Source: Stentor coeruleus (lineage: Eukaryota; Ciliophora; Heterotrichea; Heterotrichida; Stentoridae). From it: 64,000 bases of DNA. The notes beneath the pieces are model-generated. The model was not told the DNA's origin and searched no databases. It saw only the letters and a list, made by a program, of their open reading frames with translations. The first letter of the stretch is position 1; every line of letters starts with the position of its first letter. Shown here piece by piece: positions 44,801-51,908 of this stretch. The stretch lies in the NCBI GenBank assembly GCA_001970955.1, contig MPUH01000146.1, positions 1-64,000 on the forward strand. The letters run 5' to 3'. Made by a program: the position numbers and the translations under genes.

Positions 44801-44897
44801 GACGAATTATATTGTGTCGATTGATGCACCTACTGCTAAAAAAACAAGTGTTTGGGTGCTAAGAGGAGGAGCGTTTTTGTGTCAGTTAAATGATTAG
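32877..44897 (+). CDS. axonemal dynein heavy chain, single-headed inner-arm type
   Basis: Motor subunit of an inner dynein arm; walks on the B tubule and bends the cilium. 4006 aa with no intron. The tail (1-1300) includes the linker. P-loops are GPAGTGKT in AAA1 (1351-1358), GPATAGKS in AAA2 (from 1632), GNTGVGKS in AAA3 (from 1972) and GVGGCGKQ in AAA4 (from 2325). AAA1 Walker B is SCLDEFNRI. The stalk coiled coils and microtubule-binding tip lie around 2570-2880. AAA5-6 follow, and a full C-terminal domain ends VWVLRGGAFLCQLND. A length near 4000 matches inner-arm chains (DNAH3/6/7/12 class) rather than outer-arm chains (about 4500). The exact orthologue needs a tree. Confidence 0.97.
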   Translation: MSEDLRRQLAKRLDAKRKAGSEKEQSSMIAAIPKLKNKILLPNMSFVQSVSSGTLPKPKKLKPITNFLKTSQAFIPQNKIPESDEVLPIQSTQKIKLLPPISIPKIKKPHYHGDGKLIEEKKNIKPHKPYELIQVIKNDPELVGDFWYCNRIGDAYDFQLVPFSKKNEEYLTISSRGITHFTPSGAYFLSLEEWEREYKLYQRLKEIDFFKQYKKWKNFSLWKNLRRKKMMDERGKFLQSELFILDEKLRTPILSLREKIWDMFRFDFFDLTCDKVRTIEGFINDQEKRRKYCTQNLDILQKKIKSDISTSCRNSLEAFRNESKNTNDDGNKKPQDDEENQLITGDFNNKIMPFTQDAIIRTHYKRLIKFIRFCDYQIIDAKINLCHQMHIKIKSTLGLSNTDKDKKLTRRKSQPLFIIKCYFKDHILCFDPTCDNIKNMIYDTTVKGLEILLNNYMLANSSEFIEYHNDDSEGLIIEEEFDLLQMMINDEIIKQAHNDIKNNIELSFSKMNRQAQGLKPYVDVYYKNLNIRVEELEGEDIEEIKKVIIEYKRQEEDFNELKEIQDIGIFQLNIEDLKNTILPSPTECLNKINLFLPEVAFESATKLTTILIEANRNLKGNPRKVDDYVYILKNVRDIECQFQDLTNKVNDLKDLMQLLEIFCIPYDDNLKRKYNETLSALDSLKQRLQSFYERAENDKIRFTRELREKIINVDKRAVELKEKLKDERLANKDSLASEMIQIMNNYGEKVDILIADAKAFNDYQQELEIEPKNFVLVYEVQKDFQRKYDMWRALYEWQIKVLNWNDTAFSVIDVEKISKEVDMYYRIAKKSMILEEQGNFVPQTLKAKVEMLKDTMPVVVDLRCKSLKDRHWKDIRQELKLENNIHDPKFTLKKLLDLKVNSIKDKIAEIALRARKEEEIERQLDMIEESWKEVYLDVKYDKNEDYHILQSIDEIISKLEDTQVTLTTLLTNRFLGPLFDRVDTCSKKFKLFALTFDEWLMCQKQWGELSKIFRCSDIAKKLKDKNKKFQQIDIQFREKMKATSYHSHALTTCTKDGLLRTLQDWNRSLEKLQKTLEDYLDKQRTQFARFFFLSNDELLLILSNSQSSRLIQPHLKNMFEGIYELEFDEEKSDSILAIVSAEKEKVDIAKGTKAKGNIEDWLRNLEQAMHVALKHKMAEANSSSTDMSRKELIITFPSQVSLTVCMIMWVNSTEEALSNRDMALENLGDLFETTNNYLDDLSQIIREKLSPHIRRRVVSLVTQDVHNRDTLEWLKDEEVSNVNDFKWQQQLRYYWNISGDNCLIKQVNSVFPYGYEFLGATTRLVITGLTDRCWMTITGALKLNLGAAPAGPAGTGKTESIKDLAKAMGRYCVVFNCSEQITYTMMEKLFMGLCFTGSWSCLDEFNRIDIEVLSVIAQQLRVIKHAKDEEKQEFFFEDKKTQLSLTMGVFITMNPNYVGRTELPDNLKVLFRPISMMVPDYTLIAEVMLYAEGFSSAKELSLKMTKLYKLASEQLSQQDHYDFGMRAVKSVLNMAGSLKRKEQNMSEDVILIRAMKDSNVPKFLKEDLILFNAIVNDLFPTSGVIKPDYGELESCLRDCIAQEKLKPIENFIYKVIQLYETMEVRFGVMIVGPATAGKSTCYKILASTMTELRNNKSKNLSFQKVQYQVINPKSVLMGELYGEYNDITQDWKDGLASFIIREFSKKDDSTKRWVVFDGPVDSLWVENMNTVLDDNMMLCLANQERIKLKPEMRMLFEVGDLASASPATVSRCGMLYMNIESVGWKPILDIYMEKYTLEWNEKNVEYLNLLINNYFAMCMKILRKGLFEPIPTTDNSVVISFCNLFRALTLPEVCPRLNDNFDYFKKFLDKIFVFCLTWGIGGSLDYASQVRFDQSISSILGVDLPRGSLYESFVNHYKIGGEYKFWDSLMPEFKYNHKLSFYQLLVPTIDTIRFEQLLKYSISVQKPMFITGNTGVGKSVIIYNSLMGLRDTSKISPFFLTFSAQTTSSETQNSIVSKLNPIKKGILGGHGSNKIALLIDDVNMPRAEKYGAQPAIELLRHYCDHGCIYDREKKIPMKIIDTTLICCAAPPGGGRTALTQRFTRHFHILVIPDTSEESMTLIFRTIIDGFFSYGFKQEIQNMATQVVMASIYLYQGLKSELLPTPSKSHYLFNLRDLSKVFQGILMAKPLNLINPDNLIKMWIHEVMRVFYDRLTNKSDKDWIADVIIRLILQQFKMSVTKEEVFEGNPILFVDFLKGDQDMEDREYVEVRDYNMLVKRIYEFLEDYNSHNTKSMELVFFNDAVHHLSRICRILRQQRGNCMLIGVGGCGKQSLSRLASFICHCDLFQIQVTKDYRHTTFREDIKKLYLSSGGLDPKTNLFLITDTQITNESFLEDINNILNSGEVPNLFTKEEIENIETELRPVAEKEKSSDNVFNFFIQKVRSNLHIILCMSPIGDMLRIRMRMFPSLVNCCTIDWVDPWPTDALLSVSRNKLADLPLNMMLRSDAQKSRELLSQLCVYVHQSVNEISEEFSQVLSRKVYITPKSYLDMISCYMKILQEKQDEFNSSRNRYKLGVEQLVKTNKEVAEMEKILINLGPVLEKKKKESEELAKIVETDTIEANKVKEIVEEEEKEVNAKAQEIKIIQEDAENDLREALPILDGAVKALQNIDRKQIVEIRTFTAPPELVVYTLESIAILMETPTNMDAIKKLLQNNFLESLLNFPRDNIKPTTLRKLRSKISTNPNFTPEKVEVQNIASKSLCQWVYAIENYAKISKEVEPKKKRLEEMNKALSEAMASLRQTQDRLAVELDKVKSLENQLKAVIEETNRLDNEIQKTNIRLARASVLTEGLKDEHKRWVIALEKLSEQIAHILGNTFIASASVSYYGPFTGIYRSKLVNMWINKCIELGITVSPCYDLQEVLGDPIIIREWNICSLPYDSISINNAIIITRSERYPLMIDPQEQANKWIKKMEEENMLKVVRQSDKDFSRLLELSLREGYPMLIEDIGETLNPILDPVLNKNFIEQFPGRFTLRMGEMEIDYDNRFKLYMTSKLPNPHYLPDVSIKVTLINFTVTMQGLEEQLLGDVVRKEEPKIEAEQNRLVKEISEGQKELQAIEKSILLSLSSNEGNILDDAMLIANLDYSKKQSDVINKRMINSEKTKQENQIAREKYKSVARRGSILYFVIADLSGIDPMYQFSLNYFSKLFNIILTNTQQTKTLQERIDLLEKSVTEVVYANVCRGLFNSHKLIFSFLISVQVLKDKGFINEFELRFLLQGPNLVSFKKSINPSPDTFSEKTWNSISYLQNTCNIFIEPPLAEEISNNLLPWKIFASSKEPHLHNLPEPFTNISLFHKLMLIKAFREEKLIYSITHFIKKTLGEKYVKIPPVTMEEVYSETTKRTPIIFILSQGADPMNMIQRLAVDKKCSDRVDAISLGKGQEERAKRTIERGYREGKWVILQNCHLAKSWMTELDKFIENFEDPKNNMHEDFRLFLTSMPCSYFPIPVLQNGVKLTIEPAKGIQANLLRSLNSINDDKFDQSTHPENWQKIFFSLYIFHAVVQERRKFGSLGWNILYEFNESDLDTSIKTVENFLLEQENVPWEAIRFVIGEINYGGRVTDDLDRRCLSCILNCFITPEVLGGNYHFLDSSDYYIPEILSLGSMKNYASGLPLADGPEIFGMHENANIAYEKNESLLILSIALSIQPKEKGITALGKSPDQIVDELASRFLEDLPVLLMKSEEKVPIFTEDINGLMDAMATFLSQEMERFNRLLGKIKTSLEDIKKAIKGLGLMTNDLDKMYTSLNENRVPNIWTKVAYPSLKPLSSWFLDLRERIKFIREWLFIGKPKAYWLNAFFFPQGFLTAVLQAFSREHLIPIDSLCFFYEFQIIGNYLEVEERPDEGVLIYGLYMEGCRWDFDVMQLEDSRPGEMFSVAPLILFVPSEKGSNEPEPDDYFSMPVYKTSQRAGILSTTGHSTNYIVSIDAPTAKKTSVWVLRGGAFLCQLND

Positions 44898-45266
44898 ATT
44901 AGATTTTATGCTAATTTTTATGTTTAGAAATTTTATTTTTTGTATTGATAATAAAGATTTGCTAGGTGCTAGGAGGTTTTTATGATTAAGTGCTTTTTTT
45001 ATTGTAAAAAGTTTTTACTTTAAAATTACTACTATGTTTTTTTGATATCTAGGGTTAGGGTTAAGGAAAATTTATAATAATTTTATATTACAAAAACCTT
45101 AAATCCTTATCTTAAAACTTAAAAGTAAACCTAAACCTAATCATATCCCTATCATAATACTCCAAACTTACAAAAATCACACCACCAAGCCATTCAAATA
45201 ATCTTCAGCTTATTATCCTAATCGCAAATAAATTAATCTCTATTCCTATTTCTAACTTTAAAAACT
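44898..45266. other. intergenic between convergent genes, skew switch near 45060
   Basis: 44898-45060 is G>C (3' flank of dynein). After 45070 it is strongly C>G (3' flank of the minus-strand CDPK). A short AGGGTTAGGG stretch at 45051-45060 marks the switch. No gene. Confidence 0.65.
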
Positions 45267-46757
45267 CTAATCAGTTTTCCCAGAAACTGTTTTCCTTCTT
45301 ACAGTATCAATAAGCAAACTCTCAAACTCTTCCTGGTCAATTTTCCCATCCTCATTTTTATCCACTTTTTTTATAATCTCTTCCACCAACCTAACTGAAG
45401 TGCTCCCATCATCAGTAATCCACTGTCTTAATTCTTCAACTTCAATCGCCCCACTTTTATCTTGATCAAGTATCTTAAATGCATTTAATATATTCTCCTT
45501 AGTCAAAACTCTATTTTTATTCACTGAAGCTCTTAAAAATTCAGTATAATCAATAAACCCACTATTATCAATATCAGCATGTTCCATAATAAGTTCAGCA
45601 TACATTTCTGCTTCTTCAACTGGGAGTTTCTTATCAACCATAAGCTTAACAAGTTCCTCTTTAGATATTTTCCCATCTCTATTTGCATCAAGTAAATGAA
45701 AAACAGCTAATTCTGTCTTATACTGAGCAGGATCAGCAATTTTTGATATAATAAATGTATGTATAAGGGTTTTAAGCTTACTGGCTCCACGGAAATTTTT
45801 GATGTTTTTAAGTATGTCTAATACTTCGATATCTTCAACACTTTCCTTCAGATTTACTAACCATGGATGAGAACAGGCTTCAGATGCGGATATACGTTTG
45901 TTTGGGTCAACTTCAAGTAGTTTTTTTAGTAAATCCATAACTTCTTCAGATATCCCTTTAAAAATCTTATCCCTAAAATCGAATTTCATATTTTTCAACC
46001 TGGCTAAAATCTCATCATCACTTCCTCCAAATGGTGGCCTTCCAGTCAATAATATAAACAATATTATCCCACAGCTCCATAAATCACATTTTTCATTGTA
46101 TTTACCTTTTACAATCTCTGGGGCCATATATAAAGGTGTACCAAACATTTTCCTAAAACTTGTATTCCTAAAAACTGTTGCTGTATCGAAATCTACAAGT
46201 TTTAATGATAATGAATTAGAATCATTCATTAAAATGTTTTCTGGTTTTATATCCCTATGAACAATACCACAACTATGAAGATAATTTACAGCTAAGAGGA
46301 TTTGGAGTATAATTTGTGAAGCTTGGGCTTCACTAAAGGATTTAAGCTCAACTATTCTATCAAATAAGTCTCCACCTTTTATATATTCAAGGACTATAAA
46401 ATAATTTTGCTCATCTTCAAAGAACTCATAAATTCTTGGGAGGTTAGGATGATCGAGTTTTTTAATAATGTTCGCTTCATGAAATGCTGCTCTTTCATTT
46501 ATCATAGATTGAGGTAATTCAGTTTTTGAGATTATTTTCACTACACGAATCTCTTCGGTAGATTTTAAAGTACAAGTACGAACTTCACCCCAGGCACCAG
46601 ATCCTAAAGGAGCATTAGCAAGTTTATAATAGTTGTAAAAAGATCCGGTGTTTTCTTTAACGAAATTTCCTGGAGCTACTTTAAGATCTTCTTCTTTAGA
46701 TACATTTCTTGGTAAAGTCGGAGGTCCTTCAGCACTTTTGGAACAGAGTCCACCCAT
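45267..46757 (-). CDS. calcium-dependent protein kinase (CDPK) with four EF hands and DFD in place of DFG
   Basis: Ca2+-activated Ser/Thr kinase, 496 aa. MGGLCSKS at the N-terminus fits myristoylation plus palmitoylation. Kinase domain about 45-304: Gly loop GSGAWGEV (52-59), Lys74, HRD 167-169, then VDFDTATVF (188-196) where the Mg-binding DFG is DFD, and GTPLYMAPE. An autoinhibitory junction follows, then four EF hands: DANRDGKISKEE, DIDNSGFIDYTE, DQDKSGAIEVEE and DKNEDGKIDQEE, all canonical. This is the standard CDPK layout found in ciliates, apicomplexans and plants. Asp replaces only the Gly of DFG, so activity is probably kept. It is divergent to the AGC kinase. Confidence 0.96.
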   Translation of the reverse strand: MGGLCSKSAEGPPTLPRNVSKEEDLKVAPGNFVKENTGSFYNYYKLANAPLGSGAWGEVRTCTLKSTEEIRVVKIISKTELPQSMINERAAFHEANIIKKLDHPNLPRIYEFFEDEQNYFIVLEYIKGGDLFDRIVELKSFSEAQASQIILQILLAVNYLHSCGIVHRDIKPENILMNDSNSLSLKLVDFDTATVFRNTSFRKMFGTPLYMAPEIVKGKYNEKCDLWSCGIILFILLTGRPPFGGSDDEILARLKNMKFDFRDKIFKGISEEVMDLLKKLLEVDPNKRISASEACSHPWLVNLKESVEDIEVLDILKNIKNFRGASKLKTLIHTFIISKIADPAQYKTELAVFHLLDANRDGKISKEELVKLMVDKKLPVEEAEMYAELIMEHADIDNSGFIDYTEFLRASVNKNRVLTKENILNAFKILDQDKSGAIEVEELRQWITDDGSTSVRLVEEIIKKVDKNEDGKIDQEEFESLLIDTVRRKTVSGKTD

Positions 46758-46973
46758 TTTTATATATTGAAGATTGTGAGTATTTAATAAGCTTTAGATA
46801 TAGATTTATTATTTGATATAGTTTTTTTTATAGTAGAAATTTTCTTGTTTAAAAGATTGTTAATGGGATATGGAGTATTGGTTTATGTTAAAATATTGGA
46901 AATTTTATGGGTTTTTTTTTTAGTTTATAGGATAATGTGTTGATTATTTTCTCCTTGTTATGAAAAAATTGTA

Positions 46974-48075
46974 ATGGGAAAAATTTTTACATGCTGCAGA
47001 GGAGAAGAATTTGAAATGTCTAAGAAACCTTTAATTGAGCCTGATAGTTTGGATTTATTAACTCCTGATAGATTTGAGATTATTAAAGTATTAGGAAGAG
47101 GAAATTTTGGAAAAGTGTGCTTGGTTAAGAAAAAAGGTACAGAAACCCTTTATGCAATGAAAATATTAAAGAAAAAACTTATAGAAGATAAGAAGCAAAG
47201 AATACATACAGTTACTGAAAGAAATGTTTTGAAAAACTCCGAATGCCCATTTGTCGCAAAACTATACTATGCCTTTCAAAATGCTACTAAATTGTATATG
47301 GTTATGGAATACCTAAGCGGAGGTGAATTATTTTTTTACTTATCAAAAGAAGGTATTTTCAGTGAGATCAGATCCAAATTTTATATAGCCGAAATTCTTA
47401 CAGCCCTAAATTACTTGCATTTACAAGGGGTTATATATCGAGACCTAAAACCTGAAAACATTCTTTTAGACAGTGATGGGCATATACGACTAATAGATTT
47501 CGGTTTAAGCAAAGATGCCATAAACAATGAATCTTCAAAAACATATACTTTTTGTGGTACACCCGAATATCTCGCTCCTGAAATCCTCCGCTGCCAAGCT
47601 TATGACAAAGCTGTTGATTATTGGTCTTTAGGAGCTGTAATGTATTATATGCTTTCTGGAGCTCCACCTTTTTATTCAAGAAACAGAAACGAAATCTTCA
47701 AAAATGTTCTAACAAAACCAATAGACCGGCTTCCTAATATAACAAATGAAGGTAATGATTTGCTTTTAAGTTTTTTAAAAATAGATGTAAAAAAATATAT
47801 AGGCAAAAATAAGACTTGTATGCTATGAAACTATAACTCAACATCCTTGGTTTTATGGATTTGATTGGAAAGCTTTAGCTGAAAAAAAAATCAAACCTCC
47901 ATACAAGCCATTGGTATCAAGTCCTATAGATACTAGGAATTTTGATGAAGCTTTTACTAAAGAACCTCCTACTGAATCATTGGAAAATGAGTTTATAAAC
48001 CCTATGCAAGCTCAATACCCTGGGTTTACTTATCACTTTTCTACACAGGATTTACAAGAATCAGAGTCTAGTTAA
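46974..48075 (+). CDS. AGC-family protein kinase, one 16-nt intron
   Basis: Ser/Thr kinase of the AKT/SGK/S6K/PKA superfamily. Spliced 361 aa. MGKIFTCC suggests N-myristoylation and palmitoylation, so it is likely membrane bound. Gly loop GRGNFGKV (41-48), Lys63, YRD 155-157, DFG 175-177, activation loop TFCGTPEYLAPE with the PDK1-type Thr. Intron 47787-47802 restores the C-lobe end (HPWFYGFDWKAL). The C-tail carries a hydrophobic motif GFTYHF before the stop, where AGC kinases normally end. The stop is 25 bp before the next kinase. A 16-nt candidate intron spans it, see findings. Confidence 0.93.
47787..47802 (+). other. 16-nt intron in AGC kinase
   Basis: GTAAAAAAATATATAG. Without removal the frame ends at 47826-47828 within the C-lobe. 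With it the AGC tail and hydrophobic motif are in frame. Confidence 0.9.
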
Positions 48076-48086
48076 TAATACAATAG
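48071..48086 (+). other. candidate 16-nt intron spanning the AGC kinase stop
   Basis: GTTAATAATACAATAG includes the AGC kinase TAA. Removal would join the AGC kinase in frame to the ATG of the Aurora-like kinase. It has A at position 10 but C at -6, where the confirmed introns here have A. May be chance. Confidence 0.25.
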
Positions 48087-48100
48087 ATATAATAAATCAT

Positions 48101-50385
48101 ATGAGTGGCAAAAAAAACCCAAAAAAACTCCTATTCCAGGCCCCACCTTTAGAAGGCGAGAAAGAGACATGTAAAAAAGATTACGCTTTTGAGATGAAAC
48201 TTGGAGATGGAGCCTTTGGCCAGGTGTGGAAAATCAGACATAAAAGGACTAATAAGGTATATGCATGTAAACAAGTAGCTAAAGAACGAGTAGTCAAAAT
48301 GATTGAACAATTTCGTAGAGAAGTGTTTATCATGTATGAGTTAACTCATTCTCATATAATCAAACTGTATCATCATTTTGAAGATGACAAGTATTTCTAC
48401 TTAGTCATGGAAATCGCAGAAGGAGGGTCACTTTTTCAAAAACTTGCCACGGAGAAAAGTTTTATAGAAAGACAAGCTAATCAATATTTTAGAGAAATTG
48501 TTGATGCTGTTCAATATTTGCACCAACATAATCCAGTTATAATACATAGAGATATAAAACCAGAGAATATATTGATAGGAGATAAAGGGCATTTGAAACT
48601 TACTGATTTTGGCTGGTCGAATTATTATTCTAATGAACATGCAACACCTAGATATACAATATGTGGGACTTTTGAATATTTAAGTCCTGAAATGGTAAAA
48701 GAAACTGGGCATACTCCAGCTGTTGATATATGGTGTTTAGGTATATTTCTATATGAAATGTTATGTGGTTATACACCTTTTAAAGCATCAGGTAAGGATT
48801 CTTTAATGGAAAATATAGCTAAAGGGAAAATAAAATTCCCTATTACAATGTCCCCTTTAGCTAAAAACCTAATAACAAAAATCCTTGAAAAAAATCCTGT
48901 TAAAAGGTTAAATATTGATAAAATCAAACAACATGAATGGTATAAACAATATTCAAATACTTCACCTGAGAAAATCAGAATAGAAAAACCGGGGTCAAAT
49001 AACACTTTAAGTCCTAATAAACTTTATGTTCCTACAAGCCAAAGCCCAACAAAATTAGCTGATTCTTTATCAAGTCTAAACTCATTCCGTAAAAGCATTT
49101 TAGTCTTAAAAGGTGAGCTTTTTAATCGTGTTGAAGTTTCAAAAGACCTCAGAGAAAAAATCAAAGAAATCATAAGCAAAACCAAAGAACAAGAAGCTAC
49201 AGTTAAAGTTATAGAACTAGAAATCCTTGAAAAAAAAAAAGAAATCGCTGAATACGAAGCAAAACATCGGGTTCTTTATGAAAAAATATCTGATTCAATA
49301 CTAGCATTAGAAAAACTTGGTATAATACATGACTTAAAGGCAATTGAAGATCAAACTGACTACCTTTCAGTTGAATACGAAACTAAAAGCCAAGAAATAT
49401 TCCAAAAAACCGAAGAAGCTGCTGAAGTCTATGTCAAAATCTCTGAACTTGAAGAGATTTTCACAGACCGAAACCGATATCATGACAATCTTAAACAATA
49501 CCTAACTAAAATCAAAACAAAAGGCACAACCATCCGTCAAAATCTCTGAACTTGAAGAGATTTTCACAGACAGAAACCGATATCATGACAATCTTAAACA
49601 ATACCTAACTAAAATCAAAACAAAAGGCACAACCATGCACAAAACCCGCCAATCACAAATCTCAGATCTCCAAGCATCATATGAATGTTTAAAAACCCGA
49701 ATCTTTGAACATGAAAAACAACTTGAAGAAATTGTTGCACAAAACCCGCCAATCACAAATCTCAGATCTCCAAGCATCATATGAATGTTTAAAAACCCGA
49801 ATCTTTGAACATGAAAAACAACTTGAAGAAATTGAAACCCCTGAAAACAAAATTGCCCGTGAGCTTATGTATTTTGTCAAAGAAAACAAAGATAAAATAA
49901 TAAACAATACATTGGTTGAAGATAAATTAAACTATATTGAAGAATTAACTTGTATAAAAGAAGTTGAATTAGAGAAAATCAAAATAGAATATCTTGATGC
50001 TAAAAAAAGCATAATGAAAGGTATTCGTTATGATAAAGATAGAATGAGTAAACAAAAACCAGAAATTGAAGATATGGTTATGAAGATAAAAGATAGGATG
50101 AGTGCTAAAGGAGCTTTAGAGAAAGAATTGAGTATGTCGAGAGAGTCTGAAATTAAATATAAAATGGAGACGGTTGATATACAAACTGCAAGGGATAAGG
50201 CTAAGGTAATTGTTAGAAAGGCTTTGAAGATTAAACTTAATACAGTGAATCAGAAAATATTGAAAGCGAAAAATAATAAGGCTAGGATGGTTAGTAGTAT
50301 TAAAGAAAGGGCGAAGAATATTGAAGCGATTGAGATGGAACTTGGAATGCTTAAGTCTGAAATTTTGAGTATTGATGATACTTAG
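48101..50385 (+). CDS. Aurora-like protein kinase with C-terminal coiled coil, frame broken by two tandem duplications
   Basis: Ser/Thr kinase probably acting on mitotic or ciliary microtubules. The kinase domain is residues 28-284: GDGAFGQV (35-42), Lys57, HRD 149-151, TDFGWSN (168-174; DFGWS is the Aurora signature) and RYTICGTFEYLSPE. A Ser/Pro linker (about 290-330) and a long coiled coil follow. The frame stops at 49547-49549 because two direct duplications (101 nt twice, then 99 nt twice) shift it. Counting each segment once gives one continuous 693-aa protein ending at 50385. Either the assembly is wrong here or this copy is damaged. The coiled-coil tail is unlike animal Auroras. Confidence 0.85.
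49433..49636 (+). repeat. tandem direct duplication, 101-nt unit, period 103
   Basis: Copies 49433-49533 and 49536-49636 differ at one base (CAGACC versus CAGACA), separated by CC. Period 103 is not a multiple of three and shifts the kinase frame. Confidence 0.97.
49636..49834 (+). repeat. tandem direct duplication, 99-nt unit, period 100
   Basis: Copies 49636-49734 and 49736-49834 are identical and separated by one T. It directly abuts the preceding duplication, giving an X-X-Y-Y order. Period 100 shifts the frame again. Confidence 0.97.
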
Positions 50386-50537
50386 TTTGTAATAGTTGTA
50401 GTTTATGTGAAGGTTTTGGTTAGGGTGATTTTTGGAGTTTTCATTGAGTTTTGATAAATTTTTTTTTAGGTTTTTTTGGGTGAATAATATAAAGTCGATA
50501 AACCGTAAAATATTTATCATGTTAAATTATCATTTAA

Positions 50538-51174
50538 TTATAAGTCAGCGTAGGGCTTCTTTTTCTTATGCGTCATTTGCAGCTTGCAGGAACTTGGGAC
50601 TTTTATTGTAACTGGTGTCAAAAACATTGAATCTAAACTTAAGCGCTCATTGGGTTTTTCAGGACTGGTTTCTTTAGACTCTTCTTCAATCTTGTTTATT
50701 TTTTCCTTTTCTATAATCTGCAGGTCTTTTTCAGGTTTTTTTACTAGTTTGCAATACAAATCTGATATTTTAAAAGCATTTCCATCTTCATTTTCTGGAC
50801 TATTTTCATCATCTTGAATATCTTCTTTATCGGAGCTATTCTTGTTATAATTGTCCTTTTTAGCTGTAGAACTTTTTATAGGCTTTTTTTTTAAGGCAAA
50901 CAATGATTTTGTTATAGCATTACCTTTTTCAAAAAATTTATGGAACAAGTCTTGAGGTTTTGAGTCTTTTAAGAATGCTTTTTTTGTTGAACTTTTCTTT
51001 GTAGTTAATTTAGGTGAGTCTTCAATGCTGTTTAGGTTTTCTAGGTACCGTTTTTTGCTTGGGCTTGATTCTTCTGGCTTTAGGTGAGTCTTCAATGCTG
51101 TTTAGGTTTTCTAGGTACCGTTTTTTGCTTGGGCTTGATTCTTCTGGCTTTCTTCTTTTCAGTCCGCTTTCCAT
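50538..51174 (-). CDS. Lys/Ser/Glu-rich low-complexity protein, frame broken by a 70-nt duplication
   Basis: Not recognised. Counting the duplicated 70 nt once gives 188 aa beginning MESGLKRRKPEESSPSKKR. The protein is charged and probably disordered, with a Lys-rich N-half, an acidic middle (DDENSPENEDGN) and several SP sites, ending in KKKKPYADL. Its short helical patch DLFHKFFEKGNAITKSLF is the only structured-looking part. It is convergent with the Aurora-like kinase. The duplicated start region gives a second in-frame Met at 51093-51095, which an automatic caller would pick wrongly. Confidence 0.6.
51009..51151 (-). repeat. tandem direct duplication, period 70
   Basis: 51009-51081 and 51079-51151 are identical, so the repeat has a 3-nt (TTT) overlap at the junction. 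The period is not a multiple of three and it lies in the 5' part of the minus-strand gene. Confidence 0.97.
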
Positions 51175-51908
51175 TTTGAATATTTTTGAAGATTATAAGA
51201 CTAACTGATATGTTGGGACAGGCGTGATTATGATGATTATTTTTTTTTATAGATGCTTTTTTTTGATATTTGGATTATAAGATAAAGTTAATTATCATTA
51301 TAGGTTATTGAATGATGATATTATATTTGAAAAAAACTCAAGGGATCTTTTTAGAATTATAGTAAAATTATAAAGGATAAAACGTATAAGTTTTTTAATT
51401 ACTAATTATTACTTATTTTGAAAATATTATACATAGCAAACTATTAAAAACTATACTTTTCCATAATTTTTTCTGAATTTTTACAACAAATCATTATAAG
51501 TAATTTTTATAAGCAGATTTATATATCTCAAATCCACCATAATTTCCTAGTTTCCAACTCAATTAAAACCAAATCCAACAACTCTCATTTAATAAAAGCA
51601 AAAACCATTAAAAAATCTAAGTCTCTTTTATTCAATAGCATATTTCCCCAACAAAAAATGATTTTTACAAAATAACACAACAAAAATTATCCTTCAATTC
51701 AACCTTGAAACTACCTTAAGCCCATATTTAATAATCCACACAAATTCATCAAAAAAATTAAAAACATCAAAAAAACGCTTCTCTTATTTATTGACAAATA
51801 TTCAATATTTTATCCTAAATCCCTTAATCAACATATTCTAACAACTCTAACATATTAACCTTTACATAATCCAACCATAAAAAACTCTCTGATTTTTTTG
51901 GAGTAATA
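51175..51908. other. intergenic between divergent genes, no gene seen
   Basis: G>C at the left (5' flank of the minus-strand gene), switching to C>G from about 51500 (5' flank of the transporter gene). Confidence 0.65.

Noticed and set aside
32877-44897. Many frames antisense to the dynein gene
   Set aside because: All are shorter than 115 codons, lie opposite a 4006-codon conserved gene, and have no domain.
45048-45066. Telomere-like AGGGTTAGGGTTAAGG
   Set aside because: Less than two full repeat units, inside a gene-dense region at a skew switch; not a telomere.
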